NCBI GenBank assembly: GCA_910587145.1
Contig: CAJUMH010000014.1
Coordinates: 1 to 12,539, forward strand
Direction of reading: 5' to 3'
Length of the DNA: 12,539 nucleotides
DNA from: an uncultured Ruthenibacterium sp.
GTDB lineage: Bacteria; Bacillota; Clostridia; Oscillospirales; Ruminococcaceae
Made by a program: the position numbers and the translations under genes. Within the stretch, counting starts at the first letter, position 1. Each line of letters starts with the position of its first letter. The notes beneath the pieces are model-generated. The model made no database searches. It was not told the origin of the DNA and saw nothing but the letters and a program-made list of their open reading frames with translations. Positions 6,345 to 12,539 of this stretch are shown here, piece by piece.

Positions 6345-6666
6345 CGAAAGCTGCTTTGCCCGGGAGCCGAAAGCCCCTTTGCCTATGTGGCGAAAGCCCC
6401 TTTGCCTATGTGGCGAAAGCCCCTTTGCCTATGTGGCGAAAGCCCCTTTGCCTGTGCGCCGAAAGCTGCTTCGCCCGGGAGCCGAAAGCCCCTTTGCCCG
6501 TGCGCCGAAAGCTGCTTCGCCCGGGAGCCGAAAGCCCCTTTGCCTATGTGGCGAAAGCCCCTTTGCCTGTGCGCCGAAAGTGCCTTTGCCTGTGCGCCGA
6601 AAGTGCCTTTGCCTGTGCGCCGAAAGTGCCTTTGCCTGTGCGCCGAAAGTGCCGCCGGTGCAGGGG
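6345..6666 (+). repeat. 23-bp tandem repeat array, 13 full units plus divergent ends
   Basis: Thirteen 23-bp units run head to tail from 6345 to 6643, with a divergent fourteenth at 6644-6666 and a degenerate unit before it at 6322-6344. Each starts with invariant CGAAAG (positions 1-6). Positions 7-9 vary (CCC, CTG or TGC), 10-16 read CTT[T/C]GCC, and the last seven bases are TATGTGG, TGTGCGC, CGTGCGC or CGGGAGC. Call CTG-CGGGAGC units A, CCC-TATGTGG B, CCC-TGTGCGC C, CCC-CGTGCGC D and TGC-TGTGCGC E: the order is A B B B C A D A B C E E E. Identical neighbours (three B, three E) point to recent duplication. The 23-bp period is not a multiple of three and the units lack stop codons on the + strand, so apparent reading frames through it are artefacts. 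Function is unknown. Confidence 0.93.
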
Positions 6667-6720
6667 CGCAAACGTGCAATTAAAAAAGAACAATAAAATT
6701 AGATGCGGAACGCGTGATAT

Positions 6721-6753
6721 TTGCAATAAAAATCCCGCGCTCTCCGTTATAAT
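6721..6753 (+). promoter_or_regulatory. Possible promoter for rsmB
   Basis: A perfect -10 hexamer TATAAT lies at 6748-6753 in an AT-rich stretch after the repeat array. The best -35 candidate is TTGCAA (6721-6726), but the 21-bp spacing is too long, so the match is partial. Transcription would begin near 6760, only about 10 to 20 bases before rsmB. It may let rsmB and downstream genes be expressed apart from the yicC promoter. Confidence 0.4.
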
Positions 6754-6770
6754 AAAAGGGAAAGGGGAAC

Positions 6771-8087
6771 ATGTGCCCGATGAACGACCCACGCCGCGCG
6801 GCGGTTGCCGCACTGATGAAGCAGGAGCACAACGGCTATGCAAACCTGGTGCTGCGCCACGCGCTGGATGATTTTGACGGCACCGCGCGGGAACGCGCGT
6901 TTTTCAGCGCCGTGTTCTACGGCACGGTGGAGCGCATGGTGACGCTTGACTGGCTGCTGCAAAAATTTTTAAAAAAGCCGCTGGCAAGGCTGGACGCGCC
7001 GGTGCGCGCCATTTTGCGCAGCGGGCTGTATCAGGCGCGGTATCTGCAAAGCGTGCCCGTGCACGCCGCGGTAAACGAGGCCGTTGCGCTCACGCGCCGC
7101 ATGGGCAAGGCCAGCGCCGCGGGCCTGGTGAACGCTGTGCTGCGCCGCGCCGCGGCAGTCGAGCTTTCCGGGGAGCGCTTTTCCACCGAAACCGAACGGC
7201 TGAGCATCACCTACAGCGTTTCGCCGCAGATCGCGCAGCTGCTTTTGGAAAAATGCCCCGCGCAGTGCGAGGGCATTCTGCGGGCGTCCTTTGCGCAGCC
7301 GCCTCTTTGCGTGCGCGTCAATACGCTGCAAACGAGCCTGCCCGCACTGGAGGCGGCCTTTGCCGCCGAGGGCGTTTCAGTGCGGCGCGGCAGTGTGCCA
7401 AATAGCCTGTATGTATCGTATCAGGGGGATATTGCCGCGCATCCGCTGTTTTTGAGCGGCGCGTTTCACGTGCAGGGCGAGGCCTCGCAGCTGGCCTGCG
7501 CCGCGCTTGGCCCCAAGCCCGGCGATACCGTGCTGGATCTTTGCGCCGCGCCCGGCGGCAAAAGCGCCACGCTGGCGCAGCACCTGCAAAACAGCGGCGT
7601 GCTGATCGCCTGCGATGCCGCGAAAAACCGGCTGCCTCTGGTGCAAAAGCTGTGGGCGCGGCTGGGTGTGCGGTGCGGTGAAGTGCGGCAAAACGATGCC
7701 TCGGAGTTTTGCGCCGGGCTGCCGATGGCGGACGCGGTGCTGTGCGACGTGCCCTGCTCCGGCCTTGGCGTGCTGGCAAAAAAACCGGATATCCGCCTGA
7801 AAACGCTGGAGAGCCTGCCGGAGCTGATTCGCCTGCAGCGCGCTGTTTTAGAAACGGCGTCGCGCTATGTAAAGCCCGGCGGAAGGCTTGTCTATTCCAC
7901 CTGTACGCTCCATCCGGACGAGAATGAGGGCGTTGTACGCGCTTTTTTGGCGGCGCATCCCGATTTTTGTTCGCGGCCGGTGGAGACTGTGCTTTCGGGA
8001 GCGACAAAAGATGACAATTTTCTTACACTTTACCCGCAGAACACCGGAACAGATGGATTTTTCATAGCTTTACTGGAGAGATTGTGA
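6771..8087 (+). CDS. rsmB: 16S rRNA (cytosine-967-C5)-methyltransferase RsmB
   Basis: Uses S-adenosylmethionine to make 5-methylcytidine at position 967 (E. coli numbering) of 16S rRNA. It has 438 residues, the usual length. The first 140 or so residues form the NusB-like RNA-binding domain (DPRRAAVAALM..., FYGTVERMVTLDWLL). The Rossmann-fold methyltransferase follows, with the SAM motif VLDLCAAPGGK at 254-264, motif IV DVPCSG with Cys329, and motif VI YSTCTL with the nucleophile Cys378. ATG 6771 and in-frame ATG 6780 are both possible: AAAGGGG lies 3 bases before the first and 12 before the second, and the second gives the family-like MNDPRRAAV. It follows the repeat array and probably has its own promoter. 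rlmN begins 4 bases after its stop. Confidence 0.95.
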   Translation: MCPMNDPRRAAVAALMKQEHNGYANLVLRHALDDFDGTARERAFFSAVFYGTVERMVTLDWLLQKFLKKPLARLDAPVRAILRSGLYQARYLQSVPVHAAVNEAVALTRRMGKASAAGLVNAVLRRAAAVELSGERFSTETERLSITYSVSPQIAQLLLEKCPAQCEGILRASFAQPPLCVRVNTLQTSLPALEAAFAAEGVSVRRGSVPNSLYVSYQGDIAAHPLFLSGAFHVQGEASQLACAALGPKPGDTVLDLCAAPGGKSATLAQHLQNSGVLIACDAAKNRLPLVQKLWARLGVRCGEVRQNDASEFCAGLPMADAVLCDVPCSGLGVLAKKPDIRLKTLESLPELIRLQRAVLETASRYVKPGGRLVYSTCTLHPDENEGVVRAFLAAHPDFCSRPVETVLSGATKDDNFLTLYPQNTGTDGFFIALLERL

Positions 8088-8091
8088 TATA

Positions 8092-9144
8092 ATGGATCAG
8101 ATAGGGATCTCTTCCTATCCCGAAGAGCGCCTTGCCGGGCTGATGCAGGAACTGGGTCAGCCCGCGTTCCGCGCGCGGCAGCTGTTTCGCTGGCTGCACG
8201 AAAAGCAGGTGTGCGCGTTTTGCGAAATGACAGATCTGCCCAAAGCGCTTTTGGCTGTGCTGGAGGAGCGTTTTACGATCGAGACGCTCGCCGTGCAGCG
8301 CCGTCAGCAATCGCGGGACGGCACGGTAAAATATCTGCTGCGCCTGCCGGACGGAAATTGCATCGAAACAGTATGGATGCGTTATTCCTACGGCAATACT
8401 GTATGCGTCTCCACGCAGGTGGGCTGCCGCATGGGCTGCCGTTTTTGCGCTTCCACACAGGGCGGGCGCGTGCGCAGCCTCACCGCGGGCGAGATCGCGG
8501 GCGAGGTTTACGCCGCCGTGTGCGATATGGGCGAGCGTGTCTCGCACATTGTTTTGATGGGCATCGGCGAGCCGCTGGATAATTTTGACAACGTGATGGA
8601 TTTTCTCTCCATCATTTCCTCGCCGCACGGAGCGAACATCGGCATGCGCAATATCAGCCTTTCCACCTGCGGGCTTGTGCCGATGATCGAAAAGCTGGCC
8701 GAGCGGCATTTGGGGCTCACGCTTTCCGTCTCGCTGCACGCGCCCACAAACGAGATGCGCAGCGCGATGATGCCGGTGAACGACGCATACCCGGTGGAGC
8801 AGCTGATGCGCGCCTGCCGCGCGTATCAGCAAACGACGGGCCGGCGCGTCAGCTTTGAATATTCGATGGTAAACGGTGTCAACGACAGCCCCGAGACGGC
8901 GCGCCGTTTGGCACAGCTGATCCGGGGTATGGGGGCGCATGTGAACCTAATTCCCATCAATCCCGTGGACGGCTCGCCATATTCGGCGTCGGACGCCGCC
9001 AATATCCGCCGGTTTCAGGCAATGCTCACACAGCTTGGCGTAAACGCCACGGTGCGTCGGCGGCTGGGTGCGGATATCAGCGCCGCCTGCGGCCAGCTGC
9101 GCCGCGAGGGGGCGGGTCTGCCGGCGGACAGCATAGACGGATAA
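8092..9144 (+). CDS. rlmN: Dual-specificity RNA methyltransferase RlmN (radical SAM)
   Basis: Radical-SAM enzyme that methylates C2 of A2503 in 23S rRNA and of A37 in some tRNAs. It has 350 residues. The iron-sulfur motif CRMGCRFC (Cys112, Cys116, Cys119) is intact. The two mechanistic cysteines of the family are also visible: Cys105 in CVSTQVGC and Cys333 in the C-terminal DISAACGQL, which carries the transferred methyl group in RlmN. HIVLMGIGEPLDN and LSTCGLVP are further family motifs. The start at 8092 follows GGAGAG (8075-8080), located within the end of rsmB, at an 11-base spacing that is somewhat long. No cfr-like features are evident; the position between rsmB and prpC matches chromosomal rlmN. 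An 80-base gap separates it from prpC. Confidence 0.95.
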   Translation: MDQIGISSYPEERLAGLMQELGQPAFRARQLFRWLHEKQVCAFCEMTDLPKALLAVLEERFTIETLAVQRRQQSRDGTVKYLLRLPDGNCIETVWMRYSYGNTVCVSTQVGCRMGCRFCASTQGGRVRSLTAGEIAGEVYAAVCDMGERVSHIVLMGIGEPLDNFDNVMDFLSIISSPHGANIGMRNISLSTCGLVPMIEKLAERHLGLTLSVSLHAPTNEMRSAMMPVNDAYPVEQLMRACRAYQQTTGRRVSFEYSMVNGVNDSPETARRLAQLIRGMGAHVNLIPINPVDGSPYSASDAANIRRFQAMLTQLGVNATVRRRLGADISAACGQLRREGAGLPADSIDG

Positions 9145-9224
9145 AACGCATCGCCTGAAAGGAGAGGCAGCAGGGACCTTTCCCCGAACAATACGCGGAA
9201 GCATGCCGAAAGGAGGACGCGGGG

Positions 9225-9977
9225 ATGAAGCTGGTGGGAGCGACCGATATCGGTTTGCAGCGCAGCGAAAATCAGGACAGCTACCGCGCGGGACGCTGTA
9301 CGGACGGCGCCGCGTGGGGCGTTGTGTGCGACGGCATGGGAGGCGCCAATGGCGGGCGTTTGGCCAGCGGCCTTGCCTGCGCCGTGATGGAGCGTGTGGT
9401 AGAAGCGGGGCTCGAGCGCCGAAACGGCGTGCCGAACGAGCAAACGATGCTTTCGGGCGCGCTGGAGCAGGCAAACCGCATCGTCTACGAAAAGGCGTGC
9501 GCAACGCCCGATTTAGAGGGCATGGGCACCACGGCGGTGTGCGTGCTGGTGCGCGGCGGGATGGCGCATTATGCGCACGTGGGCGATTCGAGGCTGTACC
9601 TTTACCGGAACGGCCGGCTGCATCAGCTGACAAAGGATCATTCGATGGTGCAGGAGCTGGTGGAGCAGGGCCGCCTCACCGAGGAAGAGGCCGAAAAGCA
9701 TCCGCGCAAAAACCTGATTACCCGTGCGCTTGGCGTTGGACAAGAGCTGCAGCCCGATTTCGGTGTAAAGGAAGTAAGCCCCCGGGACATTCTGCTTTTG
9801 TGCAGCGACGGGCTGAGCAATTGCGTGCAGGTGGGCGAGATCGAGCATATTTTATCGCATACGCCCTTTTTTGATACGGCGCAGGCCCTGGTGGCACAGG
9901 CGCTGCGGGGCGGCGGCCATGACAACATTACGGTTCTGCTGATACAGATCAAGGGCGCGGAGGAGAGCAATGGATAA
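9225..9977 (+). CDS. prpC: PP2C-type Ser/Thr protein phosphatase (PrpC/Stp)
   Basis: Metal-dependent phosphatase that reverses phosphorylation by the adjacent PASTA kinase. It has 250 residues, the normal bacterial Stp/PrpC size, with no membrane segment, so it acts in the cytoplasm. The PP2C motifs appear in order: RSENQD (13-18), DGMGG with Asp36 (36-40), GMGTT (99-103), HVGDSR (118-123), SDGLS (194-198) and DNIT (233-236); their Asp residues bind the two metal ions. The ribosome site AAAGGAGG lies 8 bases before ATG 9225. The last 8 bases overlap the kinase start (ATGGATAA), the same overlap layout as remA and gmk, which suggests that phosphatase and kinase levels are translationally coupled. 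Confidence 0.95.
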   Translation: MKLVGATDIGLQRSENQDSYRAGRCTDGAAWGVVCDGMGGANGGRLASGLACAVMERVVEAGLERRNGVPNEQTMLSGALEQANRIVYEKACATPDLEGMGTTAVCVLVRGGMAHYAHVGDSRLYLYRNGRLHQLTKDHSMVQELVEQGRLTEEEAEKHPRKNLITRALGVGQELQPDFGVKEVSPRDILLLCSDGLSNCVQVGEIEHILSHTPFFDTAQALVAQALRGGGHDNITVLLIQIKGAEESNG

Positions 9978-12093
9978 TTTGATCGGGAAAATTTTAGAGG
10001 AGCGCTACCGCATCGGCGAGCTGATCGGCGCCGGTGGAATGGCGAATGTATATAAAGCCACCGATCTGATCGACGGCACGGTGGTTGCGGTGAAAATCCT
10101 GCGGGAGGAATGCCGCAGCAACAGCGAGCTGGTGCGGCGCTTTAAAAACGAATCCAAGGCCATTTCGGTGCTGGATCATCCCAACATCGTCAAGGTTTAC
10201 GATTTCAGCATGACGGAAAAGATCCAATATATCATTATGGAGTATATTGACGGCATCACGCTGAAAGAATATATGGAGTACCGCGGCCAGCCCCTTACCT
10301 ATAAGGAGACGCTGCACTTTATTACACAGGTGCTTGCGGCGCTGCAGCATGCCCACGACCGCGGCATTGTGCACCGCGACATCAAGCCGCAGAACATCAT
10401 GCTGCTTTCCGACAGCAGCATCAAGGTGATGGATTTTGGCATCGCGCGCTTTTCGCGCAGCGAAAATCAGACCATGACGGACAAGGCCATTGGCTCGGTG
10501 CACTATATCAGCCCCGAGCAGGCGCGCGGCGGCGCAACCGACGCGAAGGCCGATCTGTACTCCGTGGGCGTTATGATGTACGAGATGCTGTCCGGCAGGC
10601 TTCCGTTTGAATCGGACAGCCCTGTCTCGGTGGCGATCAAACAGATCTCCGATACCGCAACGCCCCTGCGCGAGCTGAACCCCGCCGTGCCGGAGGCGCT
10701 GGCAGCGATTACCGAGCGGGCGATGGCGAAGGATCCCCGCGAGCGCTATCCCTCGGCACAGGCGATGCTGGCGGATATCGACGAGTTTAAGCGCAACCCC
10801 AGCGTGAAGTTTGAATACCAGTACCTCACGGATTCGGCGCCGACGCGGTATGTGGATAAGGTGATGAGCAAAACGGCGGACAAGCAGCAGAGTACGGCGC
10901 GGCGCGCGGCGCCTTCGCGCACGGGCGCGCCCAAAAAAGGCGCGGCAAAAACAAAAAGAAAAAAAAGACGGCTGCTTTTGCCCATTCTGGCGGGCATGGC
11001 GGCGGCGTTTTTGATCGGCTCGTGCATTCTGGTATACTGGATCTTCAAAGAGCAGAGCAACGGAATGTTCGATCAGCACAAGGACGTGGAGCTGCCAAAC
11101 TTTATCGGCCTCTCCTACGATCAGATCCGGGAACAGTACAAGGAATCGCAGTTCTATTTTAAGGAAGAACAGGAATATAATGAGCAGTATTCCGCGGGAA
11201 TCATCTGCGATCAGTACCCGCGCGCCCAGACGGCGGACGACCCCAAGATCGTGAAGGACAACGCTGTTATCACGCTCACCGTCAGCAAAGGTGTGGAGAT
11301 CATCAGCATGCCGGATCTTACGGGAATGACGCGCGCCGAGGCTACAAACGAGTGCCGGCGCTTTGGCCTGCTGCCCACCTTTCGCTCGGTGCAGGTGCCC
11401 ATCGGCCAATCCAGCGGCATCGTTATGAGCACCGAGCCGCTTGTGGGAACGTCCGTAGAGGCAAACACCAGCAACAGCAAGATCACCGTGTACATCAGCC
11501 AGCAGGAGGCAAATAAGAACGTGCTTGTGCCCAGCGTGGTGGGCATGACCTCGCTGGAGGATGCGCGGACAGCCATCAAGGCGGTGATGCTGGAGCTGGG
11601 AACGTACACCGAGGAGTACAGCGATACCGTGCCCGCGGGCGCGATCATTTCGCAGGATCCGGTGGACGGCTCTCCCGCCCGCTGGCACGATCTGGTGTCT
11701 GTGGTGGTCTCCAAGGGGCCGGAGCCGAGAACAAGGACGGTCACGCTGAGGGTGCTGAACCGGTATAAAGGGGATGACCCGAGCTTTGATCTCTTCGGAA
11801 AAAGCTATCAATGCTATTTTAACGACCAACCCTACGGCGACCAATGGACTTATCCGGATAGCGCAGGGCCGCAGGAGACAAGCTGGACGATTACTTCCAC
11901 CGGAAGCGGAACGATCCGCATAGAGGGCGCGGGGGAAACCTGGTCGGAAAGCATCGATTTTGGCCCGGGTGGGAGAGACCTCCTTTGTGAGTTTAACGGC
12001 GGAGATACCAACACAAAGCCGGCGGAACCGCCGGATCCGGAGCCGGACCCGGACCCGGATCCGGATGAGGGGAACGGCGGTGGAGACACTTAA
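9970..12093 (+). CDS. prkC: PASTA-domain Ser/Thr protein kinase PrkC/PknB-like
   Basis: A 707-residue membrane kinase that senses cell-wall muropeptides or lipid II and controls growth and wall synthesis. The kinase domain spans about 13-275, with the glycine loop GAGGMANVYKA (20-30), Lys42, HRDIKPQN (135-142, catalytic Asp137), DFG (155-157), an activation loop with Thr168 and Thr170, and GSVHYISPEQ (175-184). A linker rich in Lys and Arg precedes one membrane helix at about 335-359. Outside the cell lie three PASTA repeats, roughly 372-441, 444-512 and 519-583, the first and third ending in VSKG. Then come an unrecognised domain of about 90 residues (590-678) and a low-complexity tail PPDPEPDPDPDPDEG. 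The domain after the PASTA repeats is extra relative to the typical three-PASTA layout. The start overlaps prpC by 8 bases. Confidence 0.96.
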   Translation: MDNLIGKILEERYRIGELIGAGGMANVYKATDLIDGTVVAVKILREECRSNSELVRRFKNESKAISVLDHPNIVKVYDFSMTEKIQYIIMEYIDGITLKEYMEYRGQPLTYKETLHFITQVLAALQHAHDRGIVHRDIKPQNIMLLSDSSIKVMDFGIARFSRSENQTMTDKAIGSVHYISPEQARGGATDAKADLYSVGVMMYEMLSGRLPFESDSPVSVAIKQISDTATPLRELNPAVPEALAAITERAMAKDPRERYPSAQAMLADIDEFKRNPSVKFEYQYLTDSAPTRYVDKVMSKTADKQQSTARRAAPSRTGAPKKGAAKTKRKKRRLLLPILAGMAAAFLIGSCILVYWIFKEQSNGMFDQHKDVELPNFIGLSYDQIREQYKESQFYFKEEQEYNEQYSAGIICDQYPRAQTADDPKIVKDNAVITLTVSKGVEIISMPDLTGMTRAEATNECRRFGLLPTFRSVQVPIGQSSGIVMSTEPLVGTSVEANTSNSKITVYISQQEANKNVLVPSVVGMTSLEDARTAIKAVMLELGTYTEEYSDTVPAGAIISQDPVDGSPARWHDLVSVVVSKGPEPRTRTVTLRVLNRYKGDDPSFDLFGKSYQCYFNDQPYGDQWTYPDSAGPQETSWTITSTGSGTIRIEGAGETWSESIDFGPGGRDLLCEFNGGDTNTKPAEPPDPEPDPDPDPDEGNGGGDT

Positions 12094-12101
12094 TAAGCAA
12101 A

Positions 12102-12130
12102 TAGACACTGTCTCAATTCATTTACAGAAT
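12102..12130 (+). promoter_or_regulatory. Weak possible promoter after prkC
   Basis: In the AT-rich 88-base gap after prkC, TAGACA (12102-12107) and CAGAAT (12125-12130) are separated by 17 bp, matching sigma-A consensus at 5 and 4 of 6 positions. A near-palindrome AGACA-C-TGTCT (12103-12113) overlaps the -35 box. The evidence is modest and could be chance in AT-rich sequence. Confidence 0.25.
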
Positions 12131-12181
12131 TTTAGAGCAGCAAAGGCATGACCCAAATCAATCAGCGGGGGACATGAGATC

Positions 12182-12539
12182 GTGGCATCGAAGAGACAAA
12201 ACAAAAAAACCGGCGCGGCGCGGCAGAACGCGCAAACCGCCGCAAAGGAGCAGCCGGCCGCCGAAAGCAGCTCTGCGCAGGAGCTGCAGCCCTGTATGCC
12301 GTCAGAGCAGGCATCGCCTGCGCCGGAGGCGGCGAAGCCGGAGCAGGTGCAGACTGTGGCGAACCCGGAGCAGGCGCAGACTGCACCCAAAAAGCCGCGT
12401 CGGCGGCGCACGGCGAAAAAGCCGGCACAGTCGGAGGCAGAAAAACCGCGGCCGGAGCAGCCGGAGGCGGAAAAGCCGCGGCCGGAGCAGCCGGAACCCG
12501 AGCAGCCGCCGAAGGAAGGGGAACTGCCGCCGCCGGAGG
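12182..12539 (+). CDS. Partial protein with Pro/Glu/Lys-rich low-complexity N-terminus
   Basis: The gene runs off the window; 119 residues are visible. It starts with GTG at 12182, about 9 bases after AGCGGGGGA, and opens MASKRQNKKTGAARQNAQ. The visible part is low complexity: Ala, Gln, Glu and Pro-rich, with a basic patch KKPRRRRTAKK near residues 69-79, two near-copies of a 10-residue unit EAEKPRPEQP, and related PEQ[V/A]QT repeats. It looks disordered and has no membrane segment so far. In many Firmicutes the gene after prkC is rsgA (ribosome-assembly GTPase), which would begin with an OB fold; nothing of that is visible yet. It could be an rsgA with a long extension or an unrelated protein. 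A frame starting at ATG 12174 is also open but gives an implausible Arg/Ser-rich product. Confidence 0.6.
   Translation, partial: MASKRQNKKTGAARQNAQTAAKEQPAAESSSAQELQPCMPSEQASPAPEAAKPEQVQTVANPEQAQTAPKKPRRRRTAKKPAQSEAEKPRPEQPEAEKPRPEQPEPEQPPKEGELPPPE

Noticed and set aside
6345..6666. CRISPR array.
   Set aside because: Units are directly adjacent with no unique spacers, and there are no cas genes nearby.
6043..6871. Open frames in several registers through the repeat array, giving Cys/Pro-rich repeated peptides.
   Set aside because: The 23-bp unit lacks stop codons on the + strand, so all three frames are open with the same period. No proper ribosome site leads into them and they overlap fmt or rsmB.
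8085..8093. Extended -10 box TGATATAAT at the rsmB-rlmN junction.
   Set aside because: It overlaps the rlmN start codon, so transcription would begin inside rlmN, and there is no good -35 box at the right distance. Probably chance.
9994..12108. A 704-codon open frame on the minus strand opposite prkC, and similar long ones opposite priA (2001-3218, 3252-4787).
   Set aside because: They mirror genes with clear family motifs on the + strand. In GC-rich coding DNA the antisense frames stay open by chance; the products are His/Arg-rich and match nothing I recognise.
12174..12539. An alternative frame from ATG 12174 over the last gene.
   Set aside because: It is too close to GGGGGA and encodes an Arg/Ser-rich chain. 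The GTG 12182 frame has better spacing and in-frame peptide repeats.

Overview
This is a GC-rich window from a member of the Firmicutes (Bacillota), most likely class Clostridia. The placement rests on a gene order that is typical of that phylum: yicC - remA - gmk - priA - def - fmt - rsmB - rlmN - prpC - prkC, all on the + strand. Bases 607 to 12093 are a tightly packed housekeeping cluster with strong Shine-Dalgarno sites and mostly short gaps or 8-bp overlaps. I cannot name the genus from the sequence alone.

Layout. Bases 4-153 hold a small AT-richer minus-strand gene of unknown function with a very good ribosome binding site. Bases 154-606 hold no convincing gene. They are dense in hairpins, with one clear intrinsic terminator (370-403), a 21-bp-spaced pair of direct repeats (446-486) and a near-consensus sigma-A promoter (491-519) that should drive the cluster. 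Bases 607-6295 hold yicC, remA, gmk, priA, def and fmt. Bases 6345-6666 are a 23-bp tandem repeat array between fmt and rsmB, followed by a possible second promoter. Bases 6771-12093 hold rsmB, rlmN, prpC and prkC. The last gene starts at 12182 with GTG and runs off the window; only its low-complexity N-terminus is visible.

How the genes fit together. fmt and def start and finish the N-formyl cycle of initiator methionine. rsmB and rlmN methylate 16S and 23S rRNA. gmk makes GDP, and priA restarts stalled replication forks. yicC is an RNA-cleaving enzyme and remA a small DNA-binding regulator. prpC and prkC are the opposing phosphatase and membrane Ser/Thr kinase that sense the cell wall through PASTA domains.

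The least ordinary parts are the 23-bp repeat array, the structured and repeat-rich control region upstream of yicC, the extra C-terminal domain and Asp-Pro tail of PrkC, the absence of rpoZ and coaBC between gmk and priA, and the low-complexity gene following prkC, where rsgA is usual. I see no phage, plasmid, CRISPR or transposase genes and no convincing new multi-gene system.
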